Shown piece after piece: positions 52,631 through 61,555 of a DNA stretch of 64,000 nucleotides. The stretch comes from CALVGQ01 sp964370435 (lineage in GTDB: Bacteria; Bacillota_I; Bacilli_A; Erysipelotrichales; Erysipelotrichaceae): contig CAYJJG010000001.1 in NCBI GenBank assembly GCA_964370435.1, positions 124,001-188,000 of the forward strand, read 5' to 3'. A program made the translations under genes and the position numbers. Below the pieces are notes generated by a model that made no database searches, was not told where the DNA came from, and worked only from the letters and a program-made list of their open reading frames with translations. The stretch's first letter is position 1. The number at the start of each line of letters is the position of its first letter.

Positions 52631-52984
52631 CTACTTCATTAATTCTTGATATTCTTTTTCTTTTTTACCCACTATCACATGATTATTATAGACTAGAATT
52701 GGTCTTTTTACTAACATTCCATCACTTGCTAATAAAGCGATTTTTTCATTATCATCAAGACTAGGTAATTTATCCTTAAGGTTTAATTCTTTATATTTTA
52801 ATCCAGAAGTATTAAAAAACTTTTTTATATCTAATTTGCTTTGGTCAATTATTTCTTTTAATTCTTCTTCATTTAAACGATGCTCTTTTATATCTCTTAA
52901 TTCAAATTTCAATCCTAGTTCATCTAATATTTTTTTTGCATTTTGACAAGTACTGCATTTGGGATACCAGATTAATACATTCAT
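52631..52984 (-). CDS. ArsC/Spx-family thioredoxin-fold protein
   Basis: The 117 residues start with a strand and YPKCSTCQNAKKIL, the CxxC of the family, followed by RDIKEHRLNEEELKEII and GMLVKRPILVYNNHVIVG, as in YusI/ArsC-like proteins. The basic residues needed for true arsenate reduction are not evident, and the Spx RNA polymerase contact is not clear. I regard it as a general ArsC-like reductase of unknown role. Confidence 0.85.
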   Translation of the reverse strand: MNVLIWYPKCSTCQNAKKILDELGLKFELRDIKEHRLNEEELKEIIDQSKLDIKKFFNTSGLKYKELNLKDKLPSLDDNEKIALLASDGMLVKRPILVYNNHVIVGKKEKEYQELMK

Positions 52985-53097
52985 AATTTCCTCCTAATCA
53001 AACAACTCTTATTAGCTTATCATAATCACCCCTTTCCTTCAATGAATAAGCTTGTTATTTAACAAATTTAAATATACTATTATATTAGGTGATTACT

Positions 53098-53295
53098 ATG
53101 AAAAGAAAATTTAAAAAAGAAGAAATTGAACACTTGAATATTGGTCGTATTTACTATAACCCTAACGATTTAAATATTTTTGTCAAAAGAAAGGGTTTAT
53201 TTTCTTGGACTATGAACCTTGCAAATAAATGGACATGGCTAATTGTTTTTATTGAATTAACTCTACTCGTTATAGTTGTATCGATACTAACTTAA
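53098..53295 (+). CDS. Small DUF5808-like membrane protein
   Basis: From ATG 53098 (AGGTG six bases upstream) it encodes 65 residues. The segment IGRIYYNPNDLNIFVKRKGLF, then WTMNLAN, matches the DUF5808 pattern of small membrane proteins, followed by one membrane helix (WLIVFIELTLLVIVVSIL). Function unknown. Confidence 0.75.
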   Translation: MKRKFKKEEIEHLNIGRIYYNPNDLNIFVKRKGLFSWTMNLANKWTWLIVFIELTLLVIVVSILT

Positions 53296-53334
53296 AAAAC
53301 GAAGGAATGCTTTTTAAGCCACTCCTTCGTTTTT
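53294..53334. terminator. Bidirectional terminator
   Basis: AAAAACGAAGGA and TCCTTCGTTTTT pair (53295-53306 with 53323-53334) with a loop of 16; T-runs occur on both strands, separating the DUF5808 gene and the ABC exporter gene. Confidence 0.85.
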
Positions 53335-53335
53335 A

Positions 53336-55201
53336 TTATTCTTCTTCGTTTGAGAATTGACTGTTATATAAAGAAGCGTAGAAGCTTTCTCTTTCCAACA
53401 ATTCATCATGTGTTCCTAACTCTACAATATCTCCTGCATTCATTACAATAATGCAGTCTGCATCTCTAATAGTTGATAGTCTATGAGCAATGATGAAACT
53501 TGTTCTACCTTCCATTAAATTATTCATTCCTTTTTGAATCAATACTTCAGTACGTGTATCTACTGAAGATGTAGCTTCATCAAGAATTAAGATTTTAGGA
53601 TCAGCCAAGAAAGCACGGGCAATAGTCAATAACTGTTTTTGCCCTTGAGAAACATTTGTGCTATCTTCATTAATTTCGGTATTATAACCTTGTTCTAGTG
53701 TTCTTATAAAGTGATCAACATAGGCTAAATCAGCCGCTTTAACTACCTCTTCATCACTAGCTTCTAAGTTACCATATCGTAAATTTTCCATTATTGTTCC
53801 ATTGAATAACCATGCATCCTGAAGAACCATACCTACTAAACTTCTTAAGTCACTTCTTGTAAGGTCTTTAATATCATGTCCATCAATATAGATTGTTCCA
53901 CTGTTTAATTCATAAAAACGCATTAGCAATTTAACTATCGTTGTTTTTCCAGCACCAGTAGGACCTACTATAGCAATTTTACTTCCTGACTTAAAATAAG
54001 CACTAAAGTCATTAATAATGATTTTATCCGCATCATAACCAAACTTTACATTCTCAAAGGAAACATTTCCTTTAATCATGCTACTTCCTTGTTCATCAAC
54101 TATTTTAATTGGATTCTCTGTATCGGCAATCATTTCTTCTTCAGCTAAAAAGTCAAATACGCGCTCTGCTGCAGCTGCTGTAGACTGTAATACATTTAAA
54201 ATCTGTGCAGCTTGAGTTATTGGTTGATTAAATCGTCTTACATACTGAATAAATGCCTGTATGTCCCCGATAGATAAACTTCCACTTGCGGCCAAAACAC
54301 CACCTAAGATACAAACTCCTACATATCCTAGATTTCCTATGAAGGTACTAATAGGCATCATCAACCCTGATAAAAATTGTGATTTCCACGCAGAAGTATA
54401 TAATTTATCATTTAGTTGTTTAAATGTAGCTATACTTCGTTCTTCACCATTAAATGCTTTAACAACAATATGACTTCCGTACATTTCTTCTACATGACCA
54501 TTAACTTCGGCTAAGGTATTTTGTTGTGCCTTGAAATATCCTTGTGATCGTTTAATAATTTGCATCGCAAGAATTCCTGAAATTGGAATTACTACTAAAG
54601 CCATTATGGTAAGTTGCCAACTTATGGTCAACATCATAATAAAAATACCTATTATCGTAATTACTGATGTTACTGCTTGTTGCATACTTTGATTTAAGCT
54701 TCTTGATATCGTATCAACATCATTAGTTACTCTACTTAGCACCTCTCCTTGTGTAGTACGATCAAAATAACTAAGAGGTATTTTATTCATTTTTTTAGAA
54801 ATTTCTTTTCTTAAAGTATAGGCTACTCGTTGTGTGACACCTGACATAATAAAATATTGAAGGTATGAGAAGACTCCACTTATTACATAAATGACTATTA
54901 AAAATAATAAAATATTGGCTAAGCCACTAAAATCAATGCCTCCTGTTTGTTGGTATTGACTCATAATTCCTTCAGCAAGCAATGTCGTTGCCGAACCTAA
55001 TATACTAGGTCCTATGATGGAAAATATAGTGCTTCCTAGTGCAAATATAACCACAAGTAATACTCTGAATTTATACACTTTGATATAGTTTAATAATTCT
55101 TTCATAGTCTTACTAAAGTCTTTAGCTTTTTCGCCAGCACCGAATCCACCACCCATTCCAGGCCCCATCGGTCCACGAGTTTTGTTTTCTTTATTACTCA
55201 T
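53336..55201 (-). CDS. ABC exporter half-transporter, second subunit
   Basis: From ATG 55201 (MSNKENKTRG, 621 residues; GGAGG nine bases upstream) the protein has a Gly/Met-rich N-terminus, six membrane helices and a nucleotide domain with Walker A GPTGAGKTT, signature VSQGQ (a variant of LSGGQ) and Walker B ILILDEATSSVD. It overlaps the partner gene by eight bases. The pair is the heterodimeric YheH/YheI or LmrCD layout; one of the two sites is usually degenerate, and the VSQGQ signature is the likely one. Drug or peptide export is presumed. Confidence 0.9.
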   Translation of the reverse strand: MSNKENKTRGPMGPGMGGGFGAGEKAKDFSKTMKELLNYIKVYKFRVLLVVIFALGSTIFSIIGPSILGSATTLLAEGIMSQYQQTGGIDFSGLANILLFLIVIYVISGVFSYLQYFIMSGVTQRVAYTLRKEISKKMNKIPLSYFDRTTQGEVLSRVTNDVDTISRSLNQSMQQAVTSVITIIGIFIMMLTISWQLTIMALVVIPISGILAMQIIKRSQGYFKAQQNTLAEVNGHVEEMYGSHIVVKAFNGEERSIATFKQLNDKLYTSAWKSQFLSGLMMPISTFIGNLGYVGVCILGGVLAASGSLSIGDIQAFIQYVRRFNQPITQAAQILNVLQSTAAAAERVFDFLAEEEMIADTENPIKIVDEQGSSMIKGNVSFENVKFGYDADKIIINDFSAYFKSGSKIAIVGPTGAGKTTIVKLLMRFYELNSGTIYIDGHDIKDLTRSDLRSLVGMVLQDAWLFNGTIMENLRYGNLEASDEEVVKAADLAYVDHFIRTLEQGYNTEINEDSTNVSQGQKQLLTIARAFLADPKILILDEATSSVDTRTEVLIQKGMNNLMEGRTSFIIAHRLSTIRDADCIIVMNAGDIVELGTHDELLERESFYASLYNSQFSNEEE

Positions 55202-57386
55202 TTTCCAATTCCTCCTTTGAAAGTTGTGAATAGGCAATTTCTTGATATACTTCGCACGTGTTTAATAAATCTCTGTGTTTACCTTTGCCTACTATTTTAC
55301 CTTTATCTAGTACGATAATTTGATCAGCATCTTTAATAGTACTAATACGCTGCGCAACTAAAAGCACTGTATTTTTAGTTTCTTTCATCAACTTATTTAA
55401 AGCTTCTCTTAATAATGCATCCGTTTTAAAATCTAGCGCTGAAAATGTATCGTCAAAGATATAAACTTGAGGATTTTTCGTAAGTGCTCTTGCGATTGAT
55501 AATCGCTGTTTTTGCCCGCCTGAAACATTAGTTCCACCTTGAGCTATAGCACTGTTGATACCATCTTCTTTATTTTCAATAAATTCCTTAGATTGTGAAA
55601 CTTCAATTGCCTTTTGAATTTCTTCATTAGTTGCATCTTCTTTCGCATAACGAAGATTAGATTCTATATCACCACTAAATAACATTCCTTTTTGTGGAAC
55701 ATATCCAATATGCTCTCTCAAGTCATGTTGGCTAACACTTTGAATGTCTATGTCATCAATTTTTATTGTTCCTGATGTCACATCAAAAAAGCGTGGAATT
55801 AAATTAATTAATGTCGACTTTCCAGAACCGGTACTTCCAATAAAAGCCGTTGTTTGTCCTGGTTTAGCCACAAAAGATATATTTTCAAGCACATAGGCAT
55901 CTGATCCTGGATATTTAAAACAAACTTCATTAAATATGATTTCTCCTGTTACCTTATTAAATTCAACTGGATTTTCTGGATCTAAAATACTTAAATCACA
56001 ATTAATTACTTCTAAAATTCTTCCAGCAGATACTGCTGCTTGAGGTATCATAATCGCAATAACCGAAATCATGATAAAGGCCATTAATATTTGTGTTGTA
56101 TATTGAATGAAGGCCATCATGTCTCCAATTTGCAGTGTGCCTAAATCAATATAAGATGCTCCTACCCATACAATTAAAACTGATACAGCATTCATAATGA
56201 ACATCATAATTGGTTGAAGTGCTGTAACAACACGGTTAACAAATAAATTAATTTTAGTTATTTGTTTATTCGCTTCATCAAAGCGATCTTCTTCGTATTG
56301 TTCTGTATTAAATGCTCTCATTACTAACATCCCAGTTAAAAATTCACGCATAATTAAGTTGATTTTATCTACCATTTTTTGAATGATTTTAAATTTAGGT
56401 GTAGCAATGCTAAACAATAAAATTATGACTGAAACTAAAGTCACTATTACTACGGCAATAATCCATAACATATCAACATTAGTGTTAAATACATTAATCA
56501 ATGCTCCAAAACCAAGTATTGGTGCATAGATAACTATTCGAAGCATCATTGACATTACCATTTGCACTTGTTGAACATCATTTGTTGTTCTAGTGATTAG
56601 TGATGCTGTTGAAAACTTATTAAACTCCATGCTAGAGAACTTTTCTACCTTGCTAAAAACAGCTTCTCTTAAATTTTTAGCTAAACCTGCCGATACTTTA
56701 GACGACAGAAATCCAACCACAATAGAACATACTGCTCCTAAAAGCGCAATTAATAACATCGTCATCCCCACAGAAACAATATAGTCTAACTGCATTGCAT
56801 CTTGATCTACTCCTAGGGCTGCATATTCTTCACCAACACTCATTAGTGAAGCACTTACGATTAAATCACTACTAGTAAATTGCGTATCTATCATTGAAAT
56901 AATTTCATCACGAACAGTTTCGTTTATCTTTGCAATAGCTACTATATCATCTGCACTTGTGGCATTAAATTGTGTTAACACTTGTTCTTGACTTAATGCA
57001 CTAAGTATTACAAAGGGTTTTGATAGCGTATTACTTAATTCCTCTCTTGTAGCGTTGTCTATATCATTCAAAACATAAATAGGCTCCGTTGCTACTGTTG
57101 GATATAACTCTTGATAATTGCTGTCTCCTTGTTCAATTAGCGTGTAATTAGAAAGTACTTCTTCTTGGTCCTCCTCTAACACAAACACTAATAAATCTTC
57201 CATTTGTGAAACTCGCACAGCTTCAATAGCTGCATCTTCAACACCCGAACTTTGTATACCGTTGTCGACAATTCGAGACATATAGTCGGGTAACGCTAAT
57301 TCGCTTTGGGCTTGTATAAATAATATCCCGATGATTAATACTATCGATAACCAAAAGGGTTTTAGATACTTTGTTAATTTAAGCAT
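55194..57386 (-). CDS. ABC exporter half-transporter with large ectodomain, first subunit
   Basis: The 730 residues are about 150 longer than a normal half-transporter. After the first helix (IVLIIGILFIQAQ) an acidic extracellular domain of about 150 residues (roughly 35-190) is inserted before helix 2. The nucleotide domain has GSTGSGKST, VSGGQKQR and VYIFDDTFSALD; the Walker B ends in Asp-Asp rather than Asp-Glu, so the catalytic Glu is missing and this site is probably non-hydrolytic. Together with the next gene it makes the transporter. The promoter overlaps a TetR-type operator. Confidence 0.9.
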   Translation of the reverse strand: MLKLTKYLKPFWLSIVLIIGILFIQAQSELALPDYMSRIVDNGIQSSGVEDAAIEAVRVSQMEDLLVFVLEEDQEEVLSNYTLIEQGDSNYQELYPTVATEPIYVLNDIDNATREELSNTLSKPFVILSALSQEQVLTQFNATSADDIVAIAKINETVRDEIISMIDTQFTSSDLIVSASLMSVGEEYAALGVDQDAMQLDYIVSVGMTMLLIALLGAVCSIVVGFLSSKVSAGLAKNLREAVFSKVEKFSSMEFNKFSTASLITRTTNDVQQVQMVMSMMLRIVIYAPILGFGALINVFNTNVDMLWIIAVVIVTLVSVIILLFSIATPKFKIIQKMVDKINLIMREFLTGMLVMRAFNTEQYEEDRFDEANKQITKINLFVNRVVTALQPIMMFIMNAVSVLIVWVGASYIDLGTLQIGDMMAFIQYTTQILMAFIMISVIAIMIPQAAVSAGRILEVINCDLSILDPENPVEFNKVTGEIIFNEVCFKYPGSDAYVLENISFVAKPGQTTAFIGSTGSGKSTLINLIPRFFDVTSGTIKIDDIDIQSVSQHDLREHIGYVPQKGMLFSGDIESNLRYAKEDATNEEIQKAIEVSQSKEFIENKEDGINSAIAQGGTNVSGGQKQRLSIARALTKNPQVYIFDDTFSALDFKTDALLREALNKLMKETKNTVLLVAQRISTIKDADQIIVLDKGKIVGKGKHRDLLNTCEVYQEIAYSQLSKEELENE

Positions 57387-57412
57387 AGTTACTTCCTTTC
57401 TTTAATATTTAG

Positions 57413-57434
57413 TTATATTACCACGGTAATATAA
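57413..57434. promoter_or_regulatory. TetR-type operator, 22-base perfect palindrome
   Basis: TTATATTACC and GGTAATATAA flank two central bases. On the minus strand TTTACA (57445-57440), a 17-base spacer and TAATAT form a promoter for the ABC genes that the palindrome overlaps. The divergent gene encodes a TetR-family protein, the natural ligand of this site. Confidence 0.88.
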
Positions 57435-57511
57435 AAATGTAAACACTGTATTATTAATATCTTGCATAATAATTTTATTTATTGTAGTATGTCTCTTATA
57501 GGGTGAATATT

Positions 57512-58090
57512 ATGGAAGAAAAAACTATAGAAAAAATAACAAGAATCGGATATACTTTGATGAATGAAAAAGGATTCGATAAAGTGACTATTAATGAAAT
57601 ATGTAGTGCTGCAAATATTTCAAAGCATACTTTTTATTATTATTTTGAATCAAAGGAAGATATTTTAAATAAAATATATGAAACTCGTCCTATGCATATT
57701 CAAACATATTTTAATGAAATTGTTTCACTTGAATCTCCTTTAGAACAGTATATTGCTTTAATTAGTTTGCATGCTAATCATATCGAAAAAATGGGAGTTG
57801 AAATTGCTAAAAAAACACTAACTCATCACTTAAATAAAGAATTTCAATTTAAAAATTCTAATAAATCAATACATCCATTGCGAGATTTGGCTATTACCTT
57901 TTTAAAGAAAGCCCAACAAAGTAAGGAAATATTAAACACAAGTAATCCACTTTATTTATTTCGCGCTTGCAATATGGCTTTAATTGGATTAGCACAGATA
58001 TGGGCAATTGAGAATGATGACACACCCTTAACTGAACGCTATATTGAATTAGTCAAAGTAATATTAAATGTTAACGAAAACAAATTATAA
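57512..58090 (+). CDS. TetR-family transcriptional regulator
   Basis: From ATG 57512 (GGGTG upstream; 192 residues; GTG at 57503 is the alternative) it begins with the helix-turn-helix FDKVTINEICSAANISKHTFYYYFESKEDILNKIYE. The C-terminal ligand domain is helical and not recognisable. It is divergent from the ABC exporter and co-directional with the MATE gene 28 bases later, so it probably controls both efflux systems through the palindrome. Confidence 0.92.
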   Translation: MEEKTIEKITRIGYTLMNEKGFDKVTINEICSAANISKHTFYYYFESKEDILNKIYETRPMHIQTYFNEIVSLESPLEQYIALISLHANHIEKMGVEIAKKTLTHHLNKEFQFKNSNKSIHPLRDLAITFLKKAQQSKEILNTSNPLYLFRACNMALIGLAQIWAIENDDTPLTERYIELVKVILNVNENKL

Positions 58091-58117
58091 ACAAACAACA
58101 TAATAGGGGGAAATAAT

Positions 58118-59494
58118 ATGAACATAAAAAATTGGTTTTTACCTGTAGATATGACAACAGGCGTGCCATGGAGAAAAATTACTGCATTCGCTCTACCTAT
58201 GCTAGTTGGAAACATTGCACAGCAACTTTATAGCACTGTTGACAGTATTGTAGTTGGTCAATATTTAGGAGATAATGCTTTAGCGGCAGTAGGCAGTGTT
58301 TTCCCTTTATTTAATATGATCTTAGTATTATTTGTAGGTATTGCTACTGGTGCAGGTATTTTAGTAGCACAATATTTTGGCGCTAAAGAAAGAGAAAACC
58401 TCTCTCTTGTTATTGGAAATTGTATCACTTTAACGTTGATTTCATCTGCATTTATCATGGCATTAGCCCCTTTTATTATTCGACCATTACTCGATTTATT
58501 AAATACACCATTAAGTATTATTGATTGGGCACACGAGTACTTATTAATTATAATGCTTGGTATTGCAGGAATGGCTTTATACAATATTTTAGGAGGTATT
58601 TTACGTGGTTTAGGTGACTCTATGTCTGCATTATTTTATCTACTGATTGCTACCATTATTAATATTGTATTGGATTTATACTTCGTTATTGAATTAAATT
58701 TAGGTGTAGCTGGTGTTGCTTATGCTACAGTTATTGCTCAAAGTATTTCTACACTACTTTGTTTTAGAAAATTATTAAAGTTAAAACATTTATTCGACCT
58801 AAAAAAAGAGCACCTATTCATCCACAAGAGTCATAGTTTAGACATCATTAACTTAGGTATTCCATCAGGTTTATCACAAGCTGTAATGGCAATGGCAGGT
58901 GTTGTTGTGCAATCCTTAGCTAATAGCTATGGTGAATTATTTATTAGCGCCAATGTAATTACAATGCGCGTTGATGGTTTTGCGGTTATGCCGATTATAA
59001 GTTTTGGAGCTGCAATGACTACCTATGCGGGGCAAAATCTTGGCGCACGAAAGTATGATCGTATTGCTCTAGGTGCTAAACAAGGTGTCATAATCGCAAC
59101 ACTGGTATCTGCATGCATCACAATAATTATTTTATCATTTGGTAATTTTTTAATTTCGATGTTCACTAATACTGAAGCGCTTATGGAATTAAGCTATCGT
59201 ATTTTACTTATTCTCTCTCCAGCTTATCTAGCCTTAGCTATTAGTCAAACACTGTTCGGCGTTATGCGAGGTGCCGGTGACACTGTAACTCCTATGTGGC
59301 TATCTATTGTAATGACAGTGCTTATTCGTGTTCCTTTGGCTTACATTATTGCCTACTTTACTTCATCAGAAGCTTTACCATTCGGAATTCAAGAAAGTAT
59401 TCATATTTCTTTAGCGATATCCTGGTTAATTGGTACAATCCTGACTATTATTGCTTATCGGAAAGGAAAATGGAGAAGGGCTTTAACAAATTAA
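58118..59494 (+). CDS. MATE-family efflux transporter
   Basis: The 458 residues form 12 membrane helices with the MATE repeats (VGNIAQQLYSTVDSIVVGQYLG; VQSLANSYGELFISANV) and the IPSGLSQAVMAMAG segment. These pumps extrude drugs or metabolites with Na+ or H+. The ribosome site is unusually G-rich (TAGGGGGAA, 58104-58112) and could pair over nine bases with the C-rich small RNA loop. It follows the TetR gene. Confidence 0.93.
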   Translation: MNIKNWFLPVDMTTGVPWRKITAFALPMLVGNIAQQLYSTVDSIVVGQYLGDNALAAVGSVFPLFNMILVLFVGIATGAGILVAQYFGAKERENLSLVIGNCITLTLISSAFIMALAPFIIRPLLDLLNTPLSIIDWAHEYLLIIMLGIAGMALYNILGGILRGLGDSMSALFYLLIATIINIVLDLYFVIELNLGVAGVAYATVIAQSISTLLCFRKLLKLKHLFDLKKEHLFIHKSHSLDIINLGIPSGLSQAVMAMAGVVVQSLANSYGELFISANVITMRVDGFAVMPIISFGAAMTTYAGQNLGARKYDRIALGAKQGVIIATLVSACITIIILSFGNFLISMFTNTEALMELSYRILLILSPAYLALAISQTLFGVMRGAGDTVTPMWLSIVMTVLIRVPLAYIIAYFTSSEALPFGIQESIHISLAISWLIGTILTIIAYRKGKWRRALTN

Positions 59495-59495
59495 A

Positions 59496-59528
59496 AAATG
59501 CGGTTGATATCAACCACATTTTTTTTAT
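59496..59528. terminator. Bidirectional terminator between MATE and darA
   Basis: AAAATG-GGTTG and CAACC-CATTTT pair around ATAT with one imperfect pair; A and T runs on both sides. Confidence 0.82.
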
Positions 59529-59851
59529 TATAGTTTATGAAACTGTGCTACATCTACTACAAAAATTGTTGCCCCTCCTACTTGAACTTCTACCGGGAAT
59601 GAAGCATATCGCCCTATATCATAAGAAGCTGTTGAAGGTACTATTTCAGTACGACGTTTACTTTCTCCTCCAATTATTTCAATACATGCATCCACTTTTT
59701 CATCCTCGGTACCTACAATTATTGTAGTATTCCCTGCACGAAGAAATCCTCCTGTCGTAGCTAAACGTGTTACCGAAAATCCTCCTTTTGTTAATGCTGA
59801 TGAAACACTTGAACTATCGTCATTTGAAACTATTGCTAATATAAGTTTCAT
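59528..59851 (-). CDS. Cyclic di-AMP receptor DarA/PstA
   Basis: A PII-like trimeric protein of 107 residues. MKLILAIVSNDDSSSVSSAL, FSVTRLATTGGFLRAGNTT and the C-terminal VEVQVGGATIFVVDV are typical of DarA (YaaQ/PstA), which binds c-di-AMP. In other Firmicutes the gene lies in the tmk-holB cluster; here it is separate from that cluster. AAGGAGG precedes the ATG. Confidence 0.93.
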   Translation of the reverse strand: MKLILAIVSNDDSSSVSSALTKGGFSVTRLATTGGFLRAGNTTIIVGTEDEKVDACIEIIGGESKRRTEIVPSTASYDIGRYASFPVEVQVGGATIFVVDVAQFHKL

Positions 59852-59964
59852 AATAGATCCTCCTTATATTATAATTTTATCACAAATTAAAAATAAAATG
59901 CACACTTTTATATATTAAATTTAATTTAATAAATATACCTTTTAATGTAATATTTTTACTTTTA

Positions 59965-59973
59965 TGGTATACT
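59965..59973 (+). promoter_or_regulatory. Promoter of the AraC-family gene
   Basis: TGGTATACT is an extended -10; the start would fall near 59980, leaving an 18-base leader with AAAGGA. This places the ATG at 59974 inside the promoter and favours 59998 as the real start. Confidence 0.6.
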
Positions 59974-59997
59974 ATGGCTAACGAAAGGATGAGAATA

Positions 59998-60900
59998 ATG
60001 CTTAATACCTTCATCAGACAGGATATTTCTCCTGATGAGCTCTTCTTATCATTAAGTAGTTATCACCTATTACCCGTTGCGGGTGGTGCCATAGCTAGTT
60101 ATGATAAACCAGCTAAAGATGAGTATGCGCATTTTCACCGTTTATATTATTTAGTTCATGGTAGTGCCAGCTATGTTGTGAATAATGTTACTTATAAAGT
60201 TAGTCGAAATTGTGCAGTTTATCTCCCCCCAAATCACAACATCCACATCGTGTCTGACACAGATAACCAAAGTCTTAATACATTGCTATTTATAGCTTTC
60301 AAAATTGAGAATTCCGAAAAGAGTGAGGAATTTAATCAAGTAATGGCTAGTGTATTACCTAATTACCAACTGCATGATAAACACGGAATATTATCATATC
60401 CCTTCTCCACAATATATAATGAAGTCACTAGTAAAAACATGGGATATTTTGGAATAACTATAAGTTTACTTCATATTATTTTCACAACTGTATTTAGATT
60501 AGCTGAAAGTGAAAGTCAAGATGATATCACTAGGTCTTTCCCAATAAAGAAGAGTAATCCTATTATTGTTAAAGCTACTAACTACATTTATAACAATGTT
60601 AAAAATAACATTAAAATTAGCGAATTAGCTAAAGAACTTGAGATTAGTGAAATTTACTTATACAAATTATTTAAAGAATACTTAGCGAAATCACCACAAC
60701 AGTTTTTAAATGATTATCGTATTCAAGCAGCAAAAGATTATTTAGTAAGTTCATATTATTCTATTCAAACTATTTCCGATGAATTAGGATATTCAAGCTC
60801 TAACCATTTTTCAAAAGCTTTTAAAAATGCTACAGGATTATCTCCAAATCAATGGCGTGCCCAAATTAAGATACATAAGCACGATCCACAAATAAAATAA
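59998..60900 (+). CDS. AraC-family transcriptional regulator
   Basis: From ATG 59998 (AAAGGA eight bases upstream; 300 residues) it has an N-terminal cupin-like sensor (about 15-110, HFHRLYYLVHGSASYVV) and a C-terminal double helix-turn-helix (about 200-290: ISELAKELEISEIYLYKLFKE, then ISDELGYSSSNHFSKAFK). Such proteins sense sugars or other small molecules. No catabolic gene adjoins it, so the target is unknown. Confidence 0.9.
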   Translation: MLNTFIRQDISPDELFLSLSSYHLLPVAGGAIASYDKPAKDEYAHFHRLYYLVHGSASYVVNNVTYKVSRNCAVYLPPNHNIHIVSDTDNQSLNTLLFIAFKIENSEKSEEFNQVMASVLPNYQLHDKHGILSYPFSTIYNEVTSKNMGYFGITISLLHIIFTTVFRLAESESQDDITRSFPIKKSNPIIVKATNYIYNNVKNNIKISELAKELEISEIYLYKLFKEYLAKSPQQFLNDYRIQAAKDYLVSSYYSIQTISDELGYSSSNHFSKAFKNATGLSPNQWRAQIKIHKHDPQIK

Positions 60901-60912
60901 TGTTTATTTTAT

Positions 60913-60942
60913 AACCTCACTTTTATAAGTGTGGTTTTTTTT
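60913..60942 (+). terminator. Terminator of the AraC-family gene
   Basis: AACCTCACTT (60913-60922) pairs with AAGTGTGGTT (60927-60936) apart from one position; seven or more T follow. Confidence 0.82.
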
Positions 60943-60967
60943 GATTCATACACACTGTGCTTAAACA

Positions 60968-60998
60968 TTAAAAAACCAAATAGTTTAACTACTTGGTT
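60968..60998 (-). terminator. Terminator of the HD-domain gene
   Basis: On the minus strand AACCAAGTAG pairs with CTATTTGGTT through a G-U, followed by six T. It overlaps the last codons of the HD gene. Confidence 0.8.
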
Positions 60999-61534
60999 AG
61001 TTTGTTTATTAATTGATTAAAGGCATTTAAAAATTCTTCTTCAACTTCTATAAAAGGTCTTTCACTGAAGTTAGGTATACTATTTAATGCTGATTTTTGT
61101 TTATTGAGCTCATAGGACATTAATCCATCTAACTCCCAATCTAACATATCATCATCAACTGTTTTTACTAATTTAATTTCTTCATCACTTAGTTGTGAAT
61201 TTAAATATTTTTTATAGATAATCGATTGCAGTTTATCTTCTATTTCATAGTAAGTAGGCATGTATTTCTTTACAGGTCTAATAATATCCGCTATATAAGC
61301 TTCACTAGCATCATGCAGTAAAAGTGCCAGTTGCACCCTTACACTGTATCCTCTTTGTTTTGCTTCTTTATAACAATTTAAAGAATGTTGTGCAACACTA
61401 AAGAAATACTTTAAATGTCCATTACCTCTTACCATTAATGATAAAGCATGTGCGATATCAACTATTTCAATATTTTTTTCTTCGGGCTCTAATGGGCTAA
61501 ACTGTACTCCTGTGTATGTGCTCATTTTATCCAT
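60989..61534 (-). CDS. HD-domain phosphohydrolase (YfbR-like)
   Basis: The 181 residues contain the HD pattern: His in VAQHSLNC, HD in ALLLHDASEAYIAD and Asp in VDDDMLDWE, as in YfbR 5'-deoxynucleotidases. The family removes phosphate from deoxynucleoside monophosphates; the substrate here is presumed. It follows ychF by 21 bases. GAGG lies 10 bases before the ATG. Confidence 0.85.
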   Translation of the reverse strand: MDKMSTYTGVQFSPLEPEEKNIEIVDIAHALSLMVRGNGHLKYFFSVAQHSLNCYKEAKQRGYSVRVQLALLLHDASEAYIADIIRPVKKYMPTYYEIEDKLQSIIYKKYLNSQLSDEEIKLVKTVDDDMLDWELDGLMSYELNKQKSALNSIPNFSERPFIEVEEEFLNAFNQLINKLTK

Positions 61535-61555
61535 AATTTTATAACCTCTTTGAGT

